From contig OX578276.1 in assembly GCA_951217055.1 (NCBI GenBank), positions 158,162,393-158,226,392 of the forward strand: a DNA stretch of 64,000 bases. The letters run 5' to 3'. This document shows positions 22,461 to 34,200 of the stretch, in pieces. The position numbers were made by a program, and so were the translations under genes. Every line of letters starts with the position of its first letter. Within the stretch, counting starts at the first letter, position 1. The notes beneath the pieces were generated by a model that made no database searches, was not told where the DNA came from, and saw nothing but the letters and a program-made list of their open reading frames with translations. The DNA comes from Gerris lacustris. Its lineage: Eukaryota; Arthropoda; Insecta; Hemiptera; Gerridae.

Positions 22461-23480
22461 GTACATTACCCGTCTAGTACGGAAAGTAGCATTTTGCATG
22501 CGAGTGTGGAGTTTGCACTCGAGCCTGTCGCTCGAGTGCAAGCTCCACACGAGGGTAGTAAAACCACACGAGCAAAGCAAAATGCAGTTTTCGCACGAGT
22601 TGCGTACCGTACTTTATCTACGATTGTGGATTTGAATAATAAATACAGAAAAATGAATAAACTTCCTGTATGCAAGTTCGTATTTCTCTTTTGATTAAGA
22701 TGGTATTAATTCATTAGTTGTATTTTGTGCCGAATTCATTATTTCGGAAGGCGTATAATTCTCCTCATTTTCTTCATAATCACTTAAATCACTCATTGTT
22801 TCTCTAAAAACTCGATATAAGCAGTTGAACGAGCATGCGCAATGAATACAGCTACGAAATGAATTACTTTCTATGCATCTAAACAGAAATATAATGATTA
22901 TATTTCGTATCAATCGTAGATAATAGTACATTACGCGTCGAGTGCGGAAAGTAGCATTTTGCATGCGAGTGTGGAGTTTGGTGGTAAAACCACACGAGCA
23001 ATGCAAAATGCCGTTTTCGCACTAGTTGCGTACCGTACTTTATCTACGATTGTTAGATTTAAATAAAAAATACAGAAAAAAAATAAACTTGCTGTATGTA
23101 AATTCGTATCTCTCTCTTGATAAAGATGGCATTAATTCATTAGTTGTATTTTTTCCGAATTAATTATTTCTGGAGGAGTATTATTCTCCACATTTTCGTC
23201 AAAGTTACTTGATTCACTCATTGTTTTTCACTAAAAACTCGATATAAACAGTTACTTTAATAATAGAACAGCAAATTAGTTTTGTTAAATGTAAACAAAC
23301 TATCTAATCGTGCGTAAAGCTGAAGAATTCCTCTTCTTTACCGCGCTAGTGTGGTAAAGAAGAGGAATTATTCAGAACTATGAGACGCGCATGCGCAATG
23401 AATAAAAGTACGTAAATAATCACTTTCTACGCATCTAAACAAAGATATAATGTTTTTATTTCGTATCAATCGTAGATAAA
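22457..23480 (-). repeat. Family C foldback units, two in tandem
   Basis: Two head-to-tail units (about 22457-22923 and 22924-23477). Each has an imperfect hairpin block (CATTTTGCATGCGAGTGTGG ... AAACCACACGAGCAA), then a block with a short minus-strand frame starting MSDLSDYEENEEN or a degraded relative. Unit two then has a palindrome around AATTCCTCTTCTTTACC (about 23323-23372). The units end at CGTATCAATCGTAGATAA. The same family occurs at 36985-38048, 40689-40822 and 50845-51310. Confidence 0.85.
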
Positions 23481-23692
23481 CTATTTTACTTTCGGTAAAC
23501 TCGGAAGCAAAATTTTCAACTTTGTTAACATAACTTTCGTTATTAGGGTTCTTTAAATTTAGGACTTTTCACTTATCCTATTCGAAATGGAAAATAGCGT
23601 TTCTTTTTTTTAAATCCTTGGAGAAGAAGTCTCCTGTGAATCGAAGGACCTTTCTAAATCTTTGCGACTTTATTCTCTCGGATGCCTTTTAA

Positions 23693-23934
23693 AACTCAGT
23701 GCTCGGCATGTTAACTCAGTGCTCGGCATGTTAACTCAGTGCTCGGCATGTTAACTCAGTGCTCGGCATGTTAACTCAGTGCTGGGCATGTTAACTCAGT
23801 GCTCGGCATGTTAACTCAGTGCTCGGCATGTTAACTCAGTGCTGGGCATGTTAACTCAGTGCTCGGCATGTTAACTCAGTGCTCGGCATGTTAACTCAGT
23901 GCTCGGTATGTTAACTCAGTGCTCGGCATGTTAA
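23693..23934. repeat. Tandem array, 20-bp unit x 12
   Basis: The unit AACTCAGTGCTCGGCATGTT repeats about twelve times without length change. Variants are CTGGGC (two units) and GGTATG (one unit). It lies between two stretches of unassigned DNA. Confidence 0.95.
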
Positions 23935-24159
23935 GGAACCCGAGAAATAAAAGTCACTTGGAATCCCTTAGATATGAAAAAGGAGATTTTCTTTGGGTCC
24001 AGGTCGAGCCAGGAAAAGCTCCTAGACTTGTTAACTCTTCATGGTAAACTCAGCTCACATGTAAATTCTTCTTTTTACTTTGCTCCCAAGTAAATTTAGT
24101 TTAACTATAATTTTACATCCCTTAATTTTAATTACATAAATACTTCTTTAGTTACCATT
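23935..24159. other. Unassigned DNA
   Basis: No gene or repeat recognised. Confidence 0.5.
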
Positions 24160-24760
24160 TTTACTTTCTCATATTATAGAGAAGCAGTAGCGCGAAAATT
24201 CCATTTTGAGATTTTGATGGATTTACACGTTTTGAAGTCCCTTGAGTCCAAAAAAGTGGTTTTAACGTGTCTGTATATCGTCTGTCGTCTGTCTGGTCTA
24301 CATTACTCGGCCTATTTTGACGAAATTTGGCGTACATGTTCAGAAAAATCATACCCTGAGGCGTAATCGAGAAATGAATGTTAGATCCAAATCTATGTGC
24401 ACTAACCCCCAAAAACACTAAAAACTTAAAAAACGATTTCTCGAAAACGGTTCCGACGTCCATGTAATTACAAATCTATAAAAAATATGTAAAGATATAA
24501 GCCTTTTTCCTGGGAAAATCTAGTTCCTGAGGAAATAGCTTTAAACGGTAAGAGACATGAGAGAGGCCGGGTTTGATTCCCCGCCAAGGAGGATATTTTT
24601 ATGATACATTTTGATAAAATGTTCAATAATAATTAAATGTATCTACGAAAACTAGTAAATAGAAAACAAAAACAACAGGGTATATAATTAGGAACTCATA
24701 TAAGAGAAAGTTTGCCTGAGTTGTTTTGGACCGATTTTTTATTATAGATTAATATACATG
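24160..24760 (+). repeat. Dispersed family G copy with B-box-like motif
   Basis: Shares GATGGATTTACACGTTTTGA, TTTGACGAAATTT, GGGAAAATCTAGTTCCTGAG and GTTTGTCTGAGTTGT-like blocks with 28990-29560 and 30840-31179. TAGTTCCTGAGG at 24521 and GGGTTTGATTCCC near 24569 have the look and spacing of tRNA-type A and B boxes, so a tRNA-derived SINE is possible. Confidence 0.7.
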
Positions 24761-24869
24761 GAATCTTATTCTCGTGGTTGAAAAATTATATAAAGATATA
24801 TTTATGACTTGGGCACTATCAATCTGAAGCTCGTGACAGAATAATAATAAAATGTTTGCTTCCTCATTT

Positions 24870-25100
24870 CTCAGTATATATGAACTTGAGTAAAAGTTGA
24901 CTAATTTAGTTGAAATTTATTACACATGTTCATTTTACCAATGCCCAGCACGAGTTCGTTGGACAACGTTATCCGCCCGAGCTTTCGCGTTCAACTCTCG
25001 CGTAAACTTAAGCTTCCAATGTAAAATTGAAATTTTAGGACGGGAAAAATCTAACTTCATCTATTCAATGAGACAAACAACTTTTAACTATTTTTTTTTT
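24870..25100. repeat. Family A fragment
   Basis: Carries ACTTGAGTAAAAGTTGAC, ACGAGTTCGTTGGACAACG, and the acgggaaaa...tctaacttcatctattcaatgagacaaac block shared with 35690 and 62820. Confidence 0.85.
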
Positions 25101-25480
25101 TTAACTCTTTCTCTTTAGAGAAATCCTTTCATTTATTAATCAAAAATAAATCAAAGGGATTTAAATTAAATATTATATTCTATATTTATATTGTACGAGC
25201 CAATGGCCTTTTAACTTTATTACTCTTTTATTTGTACTTCGACAAACCAAACTCTTGTACAAAACATTTTGTTTTGGCAATAAACTTTCTTATGAATTTC
25301 TATATGACCAAGTTTATTTACATGAGAGTTTAGGGGACTGACTGTTTAGTTATTTATATAAAGCAAACCTATCGTTATTATAACTTAATTTTATTATAGG
25401 TGAAGGTGATCCCTTAAATTATTCTATATTGTGGTGGTGTATGGGTCCTTAGGGATTTAAAAATAAACTTTTCTATGTCA
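25101..25480. other. AT-rich DNA, no gene seen
   Basis: Nothing recognised. Confidence 0.5.
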
Positions 25481-25790
25481 TAAGATGGCTATATTTCGAC
25501 TCGACCTTGAGTCATTTTCAAGCATCTAGAAAAATTAGTTACAACAGATCAAAATCTATTTCCTTATGAATAGTTTATACAAACATTAATGCTCAATCAT
25601 ATAAGTAATAGCGAAAAAAAAAAGAAAAAACGATTTTGCATGGCAAAAGATTCAAGTTCACAGCTCAAAAGGGTAAGGATAGTTATTCTCCAATAAACCT
25701 TTTTTTCGCTATTACTTACATATGACCTTACTTATACGACCTCTCTTTGGGTCATCTCCAAGCTGGAAACCACATTAATTGACAGTAACT
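25481..25790 (-). mobile_element. Probable Penelope-like element 3' ends
   Basis: On the minus strand CCAGCTTGGAGATGACCC (25783 downward) and, farther on, GATGCTTGAAAATGACTC then AAGGTCGAGTCGAAATATAG (about 25540 downward) resemble the recurring gaaaatgac...gtcgaaa terminal blocks of PLEs. One lies about 660 bp past the PLE endonuclease relic at 27030-27356 if the Jockey-like insert is discounted. The PLE at 41542-42888 shows a similar distance to its own such block. Confidence 0.45.
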
Positions 25791-26250
25791 CCACCTAATT
25801 TGCTACATTTTGTAACATAAAACATAATTAAAGTGTTTTCTGTATCTACCTGACTTGAAGATTACTATTTCATCCTGTAGTTTCATATTAGGTGGCTAAT
25901 GTCAATCTGATATAATTATCCTCTGTTATAGGTTTAGTCCATGTTAAATATAATTCAGGTTCTTTTGGATAATAATTATTTTGTACTTACAGTTTGGATG
26001 TATTTTTGTAAAATTGTAAAGATTTGCTACAATGGTCACTAAAAGTAAGTGTTTAAAGTCAAACAAATTAATTAAATCACTATTTCTTCACCTAATACAA
26101 CCTCTCAAGGCATGTCTGTGATAAATTTGTTTAATTTAAATAATTTATCTACACTATCTAATTATGTGTAAATTGGTTTTTAGCTGGCCTAGTATGAACA
26201 AAACATTGCATGTTTGTAAAAATGGTATAAAGTTGAAAGCTTGAATTTGG

Positions 26251-26866
26251 ATTTTTTTTTTTTTTAATCTTTATTAGAATATTGCAACTACATAATTACA
26301 TGTTATAAGCAATAATGATGTATGTTTTTAGAATGACATGATGTTGACTTGAAGTGAGCAACTGTCTATTTTAACAGTAACCACAAATACTATCATGAAT
26401 TATTACATAAATTTAGAAGTTGTACATCGCTTAATAAATCACGTGGCCACTGCCTCTTTAGACGTCGAGGAGGATTTCCGGGAATGAATAGTAATGATAG
26501 GTTGTGGATTAATGGATTAGGGTGTTAGGATATGGAGTCATGGAAGGATTTGTAACGAGATTTGGCTAGGTCATGGACCAAGGGGACTTTAAGGTCGTTG
26601 TGAAGGGTAAAGTTAGAAACGTTGAAAGTGTTATAAAGTGTTTGAAGGTGTTATAAATGAGTAATTTGTTATGTGTGCTGAGTCTAGATGTATGATGTAA
26701 AATTCTGTAGCGTCTATTGCAGTCTTGTCGTTTAAGTTTTGTGTGGTGTGCCCAGGTCAAACGACGGTCCAGATGTAAATCAAGGTAACGGACGGAACTA
26801 GAGTGAGGGATAGGAATTTGGTTTAGGGTTAGTGGTTCACATATGCCATGTCTCAAACTAAACTAA
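26251..26866 (-). pseudogene. Jockey-like non-LTR reverse transcriptase, 3' fragment
   Basis: Minus strand reads LTLNQIPIPHSSSVRYLDLH, then HLDRRLTWAHHTKLKRQ and NRRYRILHH. After a deletion and frameshift come DLKVPLVHDLAKSRYKSFHD and RRLKRQWPRDLLS, the usual C-terminal end of insect Jockey reverse transcriptases. An untranslated tail follows with AATAAAGATT and a 14-base poly(A) (T run near 26253). The 5' part is truncated at about 26866, normal for these elements. It has a stop and a frameshift, so it is dead. It appears to sit inside a PLE relic. Confidence 0.85.
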
Positions 26867-27029
26867 CTATGATCATGTCTGAAATTTATAATTTAAATCT
26901 TTTTGGATTAAATATTATTTTATATTACTTACTTACTACTTAAATACTTTATTTTCCATGTTATAAGTTTGTTACTAAGTACTTTTATTTAATACTTTTA
27001 GTAACTAAGTACTTTTAGTTACTTTATTT

Positions 27030-27356
27030 AATATGTTGTAAGATCCCGGAATAAAATTTATTAAGTTCTCAACAATCTTTTTTGGAATCAATATTGTTTT
27101 GTTCCATGGATATATTGAAGGCTTCTAAGAAACATTTTTTATCATTGGCTACTGAAATTAGAATTTTGGTTCCGTGAAAATTGATTTGATGGTTCATCTG
27201 TCTGGAGTGTATCGCAAGAGCAGTTTTTTCATCCTAGGCTCTGATATTAGCCATATGCTGCTTTTGCCGGTTGCCTCGTGGTTGTCGAGTTTCACCTATG
27301 TAAAGACCCGGACAAACTTTATATGGTACTTGATATACTACATCCGCATTCTCTCT
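27030..27356 (-). pseudogene. Penelope-like GIY-YIG endonuclease relic
   Basis: The minus frame reads VVYQVPYKVCPGLYIGETRQ, then NRQKQHMANIRA, a stop, EKTALAIHS, NHQINFHGTKIL and CFLEAFNI. This is the GIY-YIG domain found at the C-terminus of Penelope-like reverse transcriptases: VVY-I-C--C---YIGET, an R/K-H segment, then TALA-H. In-frame TAG and TGA codons show it is dead. The RT portion is missing. In active elements this domain nicks target DNA. Confidence 0.85.
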
Positions 27357-27399
27357 TCCAACTTAAATTTATCTTTTAATTTTTAATTGCTTAATTTTA

Positions 27400-28065
27400 A
27401 GCAATAAACATTTTAGCAAGTCACAACATTTAGAGAGTTGAGCATTTGTAGAGATATGTAATCGTATTAATTAATGAATACAATTAATTAATTAAAATGT
27501 ATTCGTATTAAACGTAGTGATCTGTTTCAATTATTTAGAATCTAGAATTATCTAGACTCTAAATAATAGCAATTGTGTATTTTGCATAATTGAATCGTTA
27601 GTAGCGATGCCATGGGCTTAACAATGTAATTAAAAGCCGTTATTACCGTTATACTTTCATGATAAATTGTACCATTTGAAGCTAATGCAACCCGCCGAGG
27701 AAATACCCAACTCTACGGGACTCTGTTAGTTGTTTAAAACTGTCTTATATACTCTTTTTATACTAGTATTACTATTACTCTCTTTTTACTATTAGTATTG
27801 ACTTTTTACAGCGAAGGAAACTCGAAAAAATGCGTAGGGGCGCCAATGAGAGCACTGGATTTTGAATTCAAGAGTTCGTGCCAACTATGCAAATAAAAAT
27901 GTCACTGGCTCCACGCCTTCCACAGGCCTAGTGACATTATTATTTTCCTTTAATAGGTTGGCCAATCTGGGTGTCAAAAGATAATTCCAATTATTGTAAA
28001 AAGTGTAGAGCAATGCTCATAACAAAAACCAATTAATATTAGCTTGAACAAATTTGAAGCAAATT
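27400..28065. other. Unassigned AT-rich DNA
   Basis: No gene recognised. A short inverted pair around CTAGAATTATCTAG lies at about 27541-27560, and AATTAATTAAT-rich blocks precede it. Confidence 0.5.
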
Positions 28066-28590
28066 AAAATAGACTGCCAATTGGTGTGGCACATAATCTT
28101 CCTCACATCCTATCCACTGATTTTATGCTTTTACCAACCATTATTGTCGAATTTGTTTACTTGTTTCCCCCGTTTTTTTAATCTGTCAAAATTGTTTTGA
28201 TTTTTTTACATGAATTAAAGTATTATTTTCGCAAAAGTTTAAGTACTTTTGAAGCAATAGGTGTAAATAAATGTATGTTTGAGCGCATGTGGAAGAGAAT
28301 ACAATAGGCGCAGAAGGTTGAAACTTATATGGGGCCAACAATGGGCTAATGACCTACCATACAAATATCATTAAAATTGGAAGTACAGTTTTTAAGATAT
28401 GTTGGCTCACAAAAATTGAACGACAGGCCGACAGACAGACACAGGACCAAAAATGTTCCCTGATGTCTGAAACGGATTTCTGTCTTGGAATTTTTGAAAT
28501 CGGAGACCTAAACATTTTTCGTTCTTCAGAACGCTCACATTGCTTCCGTTACACCCGATTTTGGGTAATGGCCCTTAGTTATTTCCACGC
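28066..28590. repeat. Dispersed family B copy
   Basis: Starts AGACTGCCAATTGGTGTGGC and ends near TTCAGAACGCTCACATTGCT. Shares the internal AATGTATGTTTG, CAATGGGC and GACAGACAG blocks with the other B copies. Confidence 0.85.
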
Positions 28591-28989
28591 TTTCCTTCTT
28601 ATTTTATTTCTGTTTCTATTGCCCTATTCCGGGTGAATTTTGGTCTCTCAGGTTTTATTTTTCCTTGCAAACTTTACTCTAGATTTTTCCGACTAATTGT
28701 GTTTTCAGTTTTTTTTTGAACGTGTCTGATCCAATTATATTTTCTTTTTCTTATTATTTCTGCTACTGGGTTTTCGTCGCATTTCTTCTACAGCTCCTCA
28801 TCTACAATTTGTTCAAGCTAAATTATCTTGTGGATTCTTCATAGGCAGATATTAGAAGAATCTGCAGATTTTTCTGTGACGGTCTTCGTTACCTTCCACG
28901 TGTTATATCCATATTGGAGAACCGATTTAAGATTTGACTCGAAAATCCTTAATTGCATTTATATACTAGTTTTATTTTCTCGTATAAAG
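28591..28989. other. Unassigned DNA
   Basis: Nothing recognised. Confidence 0.45.
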
Positions 28990-29560
28990 AGCAAGTATTG
29001 TGATTGCGCAAATATTCGGTTTTGATGGATTTACACGTTTTGAGGTCTCCTGAGTCCAAAAATGTGGATGTTAAAAAATGTCTGTTTGTACAGACGAGTG
29101 GAAGCTATACTACTAGGCAGATTTTGACGAAATTTAGCATTCATATTCAGAAAAATCATTCCCCGAGGTGAAATCGAGAAATGAATTGTAGCTCCCAATT
29201 TAAGGGCGCTACCCCCCAAAAACTAGGAGATAAAGTAAAAAAAATCTTTCTCAAAAACGCTTCCTACGATTATATTTAAAAAAAAATTAAATATAGTCCA
29301 TTTAAATACTAATCTAACAATATAAGCCGTTTTCCCGGAAAAAATCTAGTTCCTGAGAAAATAGCTTTAAACGCGTAAGGAGAGAGGCCAGGTTCGATTC
29401 CCCACCGAGGAGAAGTTATTTTTATGATAAAATTAAAAATGTTCAATAATAATTAAATGTAACCACGAAAACACAACTAATAAATGGGTAACACTGGGCT
29501 AAGTAATTATGAACTCGTATATGAGAAAGTTTGTCTGAGTTGTCTCGGACCGATTTTTTT
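28990..29560 (+). repeat. Dispersed family G copy with B-box-like motif
   Basis: Same block order as the 24160 copy. GGTTCGATTCCCC at 29391 is a near-consensus B box. Ends at the block TTGTCTGAGTTGTCTCGGAC. Confidence 0.75.
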
Positions 29561-29569
29561 TAATACATT

Positions 29570-30839
29570 TATAAACTGAAATAAATATATTTGGAAAATA
29601 AATATGAAAGCTAAAGATTTTAAACTTAATCAATTTATATAAAAATAAGTTTATATATTGATTATAAAATATTTGTATACATATAAATATGTGGTTTATT
29701 ATGACGTAAGAGATAAAAATGTTGGACATTTTTATAGAGGTTTGAATTGATGGACTTTGCCAAGAGAAGATGATGAGCTGATGACTGTTTTTAAGGAGAT
29801 TTCAGTTCAAAGTAAGCTTTCTGGGTAATCTTCCTAAAAGCCATTATTATGATGGCTTGCTAAATCCCACGTCTGCTTCCAAAACTTGATACTTCGCGCT
29901 GCTTTCTTGCCCTTTAGACTTACTTTTCTTACTTAAACCTGTCAAATCCTGTTAAATCTAGGTCCTTTGTCCAATGATTGATGATCCTGTCACAAGTTGT
30001 CCAATGCTTTACTTCTCCTTCAAACAGGTTTTTTTCTCTTCATTTCCTTTAGTTTTTCTTCCCCCCCACCCCCTTGACTTGAAGAGTAATCAAGTTCTGA
30101 AAAGGAAATTTAGTTTTTTCTCTAAAAAAATATATGATTGTCTCTTTTTTGATTTTTTTCCCTAAAAATCATTTTCTTTTCTCAGTAGAAAGAGTTGGGA
30201 GGGAAGTATACGTGACTTTTTCTCGATTCATCACAAAACTATTGACAACCTCTTTAACTCCTTTTCGAGTTTTTAAAATACTGGAAAAAATAATATTAAA
30301 AAATAACGTAGTAAGCTCTCGGCCTCGACCGAATCAAAAACTCAATTGCTCCTAACATCTTCTCACCGTGCTCATTTAACTAACAATACCTTTAAAATAT
30401 TTTAAATTTTTAAACTGCTTTACAATTGATTTGCATTATTAGAATGTACAATGGTTGCCCATGAAGTCTCTCGTAGGTGTTGTGATCATAAATATTATTA
30501 ATCAGCAAAGGAACTGCTGATAAGAAAAATTCATAATTAATGTTAAAACTCAAAAAACATTTTTTTCTCTAGGGTCAGTTAATCAGATCAAATTGCTATT
30601 CTTATTTTTCTATGACCCAGCAGACCCACATTTCGCATATTTCCTTTATGTAAATGTATTTAGTAACACAAGAAATATGTTGGGTTTTTATGGAGGAGGG
30701 GGGGGGGGACGCTCAAAAGTTTAATGTTTCTTGACAAAATGGCTTGGAAATTTAAACTATTTCCTCGACATATTTACATATTTTTATATTCTACTCTTAA
30801 TGTAAATTCCGTATTGTATGATTTAAAATTTGGGGACGC
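29570..30839. other. Unassigned AT-rich DNA
   Basis: No gene recognised. Low-complexity T and A tracts at 30040-30180, and a G run at about 30697-30708. Confidence 0.5.
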
Positions 30840-31179
30840 CACCCATGAAAAATTCTAAAAAAAATATTTCTTGAAAACGGTTTTGACATAATTGATTAGA
30901 AACATTTTAAAATGTAATCAGCTTAAATGTGAATTTAATTATGTAAGCCGTTTTCCCGGGAAAAATCTAGTTCCCGAGGAAATAACTTTGAAAAACGGAG
31001 AGAGGCCGGGTTCGATTCTCCGTCGATAAGTTATTTTTATGACAAATTTTGATAAAATGTTCAATAATAATTAAATGCAACCAGGAAAACCCAAAAATAA
31101 TAAATGGTAAACACTGAGCTAAGTATTTATGAACTCGTATATGACAAAGTTTGTCTGAGTTGTCTCGGACCGATGTTAT
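30840..31179 (+). repeat. Family G copy, target of the Ty3/Gypsy insertion
   Basis: CCGTTTTCCCGGGAAAAATC, GGCCGGGTTCGATTC (B-box-like, about 31005-31019) and GTCTGAGTTGTCTCGGACCG match the other G copies. It ends at the GTTAT duplication (31175-31179). Confidence 0.75.
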
Positions 31180-31276
31180 TGTAGTAGAGTGAATGACATT
31201 GTCGTGTCATGTCATGTTTTATTGTTAGATTGAGTAAAATATAAAACTGTTAATTTCCACTGTTAAATATCTTACA
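31180..31276 (+). repeat. 5' LTR of the Ty3/Gypsy element (97 bp)
   Basis: TGTAGTAGAGTG at the start and ATATCTTACA at the end. Contains the direct repeat GTGTCATGTCATG. Identical to 35254-35350. Confidence 0.97.
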
Positions 31277-31278
31277 AT

Positions 31279-31296
31279 TGGCGACGAGGATGCCTT
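31279..31296 (+). promoter_or_regulatory. Probable primer-binding site, overlapping the gag start
   Basis: TGGCGACGAGGATGCC starts two bases after the LTR. The first ATG of the gag-pol frame (31290) lies within it, so translation starts inside the primer site. Confidence 0.7.
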
Positions 31297-34200
31297 ACAA
31301 AAAATCAGATAGACGACAGGAACCAGGGACATCCAATGAAGGGAGTAATAATGAAAATAATGATAGACTAAGTAATGAAAATAATTATAGACTAAATCAT
31401 TTTAAATTTGATAACTTTGACAGTGAAATAGAAAGTTGGAAGTACTATATCCAACGATTTGAACTGGAACTATCACTTCACGGGTTATTGAATCCTACTA
31501 GTCAAGATGAGAAAGGAATAAGAAAGAAACTCTTTCTATCTCGTATAGGTCCACAGGCTTTTAAGATGTTAGTAGACCATTGCTTCCCTGAAAACATTTT
31601 AAACTTTAGTTATGACGATATGAAAGAAATATTATCCAACTACTACATTCAAACTTCTTGTGTACTTGCAGAAAGGGTAGCCTTTGGAAGGAGAGTTAGA
31701 TCAGAAGAAGAATCAGTAACACAATACGTAGCAATTCTTAGAAATCTAGCCAGCAAATGTGAATTCGGACCTTCATTGGATGAAAGGCTCAGAGATCAAC
31801 TAGTTTTAGGAATTGGCAAGGAAACTTGGCAACAGGAATTAGTCAAGTTACATCCATCTAATACATTTACTTTAGAGGAGGTGAAAAGATCAGCATTATT
31901 ATTAGAACAGGCTTCATTACACATGAATTCTATAAGGCACGCTCAAGCTAATAGTGCCACTGGCATTTACAGAGTAGAACAATTAAAATCAAACTACTCC
32001 AAAGAAACAATAAATAAATTTAAAAAAAATAAAAGAACACTAGTTAAGGGTAGGGACTGCTTAAACTGTGGTTACAGTTTACACAAAAAAGGGACAAGGT
32101 GCCCCGCACTGAACAGCACGTGTTTAGCATGTTCAAGAACTGGACATTTTGCAAGAGTCTGTGCAGCAACAGGACGTGCAGAAATTATTGATACTGCAAG
32201 GACTCATAGGAGCACAAGGAAGGTCGTGGAAAATTCATCAACATCCTCCTCCTCATCTGAGGATGACGCCGAAAACAAGATAATGAACATCAAGGCTAAG
32301 GGTAAAGCTGTTTTAACGGTTAATATAAATAATGTTGATGTTGAAATGCTGTACGACTCAGGTGCCTCACACACAGTTATTCCTAAATATATATGGAAGC
32401 AAATAGGATGTCCCTCTCTTAAGAAATGTAAAAATCTATACGCATATACAAATATTCCAATAAAGACGCTTGGGAAAACAAAAGTTTGCGTGAGGATGCA
32501 AGGGGTTACAAAGAAACTTTCGATGTACGTAGTAAAAACCAAGGACACTCCTCTATTCGGATTAAATTGGATGATAGCATTTAATCATTCATTCCCAAAT
32601 GGAATCACGTTGTGTAAGGTTAATAAAAAAAATATAGTTAAAAACAAAACATACGAAGCACACATTGATGAAAGCTCTTTGTTGGAAAATCATAAGACCC
32701 TTTTTTCTGAGGGCACTGGGAGAGTAAAAAACTATTTTGCTAAAATCCATCTCACAAACAATACACAACCAAAAATATTTCGTCCCAGACAAGTTCCTTT
32801 TGCATTAAGACCTCAAGTTGAAGAAGAACTGGATCGGCTACAAAAAGAAGGGATAATTGAACCTGTAAATCCAGCTGATACTCAAATTGAGTGGGCATCC
32901 CCTATTGTAATTGCTGTAAAACCAACTGGGAAAGTGCGGATATGCGCTGATTTTAAAGTGACCATAAACAAATATGTTGCACACGACCGGCATCCACTGC
33001 CACGTTTTGAAGAGGTCACTAGTAAACTCAGTGGTGGCTTACAATTTACAGCAATAGATTTAAGGGATGCTTACTTACAAATTGAAGTTCACCCAGAATG
33101 TAGACACTATTTTATCATTACCACTCAAAAAGGCTACTTTGTTTATAGACGTCTCCCGTTTGGAGTGACAGCAGCCCCAGCAATATTCCAAAGGTTAATG
33201 GACCAACTACTAGGAGACATGGAAGGAGTGGCGTGCTACTTAGATGACGTAGTGGTGACGGGAAAGACAAGAGAAGAACACATGAGAAGAGTTAACGAAG
33301 TTCTAAATCGGTTAGAAAAAGCTGGAATGAAAGTAAACAAGGAAAAGTGTAAGTGGCTACAAAATTCAATAAACTATCTGGGACACCGAATCGACAAAGA
33401 GGGAATACATCCGACATTAGAAAAAATAAAAGCTGTAAAGGAAATGCCCATGCCAGAAAATGTAACTCAACTCCGAGCATTCTTAGGATCCATAAACTAC
33501 TACGGAAGATTTATAGAACACTTACAAACACATTGTGCACCATTACATAGATTAATCAAAAAAGGAGCTAAATGGAACTGGACCAATAATGATAAAGAAA
33601 TTTTTAATAAACTTAAAAATATTTTGACGTCTTCCAAATTCCTTGCACATTACAATGCCGATCTACCAATCATTCTTTCAACAGACGCCAGTGATTACGG
33701 AGTTGGTGCTGTACTTTTTCATCAATACCCCAACAAATCAGTTTTACCAATCGCTTATGCTTCAAGATCTTTAAAAGACTCAGAGAGAAAATATTCCGCT
33801 ATAGATAAAGAAGCTTTAGCAATTATTTTTGGAGTAAACAAATTTCACCAGTATTTATTTGGAAAAAAATTTATTTTGAAAACTGATCACAAACCTTTAG
33901 AAAAGATTTTTGGAGAAAACTCTGAACTACCTAAAACTGCAGCTAATAGATTATCGAGGTGGGCCATACACTTAAGTAATTATAATTATTCAATAGAACA
34001 CATACCAGGTTCAGAGAATAGCCCAGCAGATGCTTTATCGAGACTTCCAACAAAAGAGTGTGAAAGGAATAAAATTGAAAAACTCGGATCAGTTAAAAAA
34101 GCACACATATTAAACCTAAGATTGATGGAAGTTCCAGTAACTACAAGGAATTTACAAAGAGAAACGAGAGTGGACGGAGTCACTGGAAAACTTATTGATT

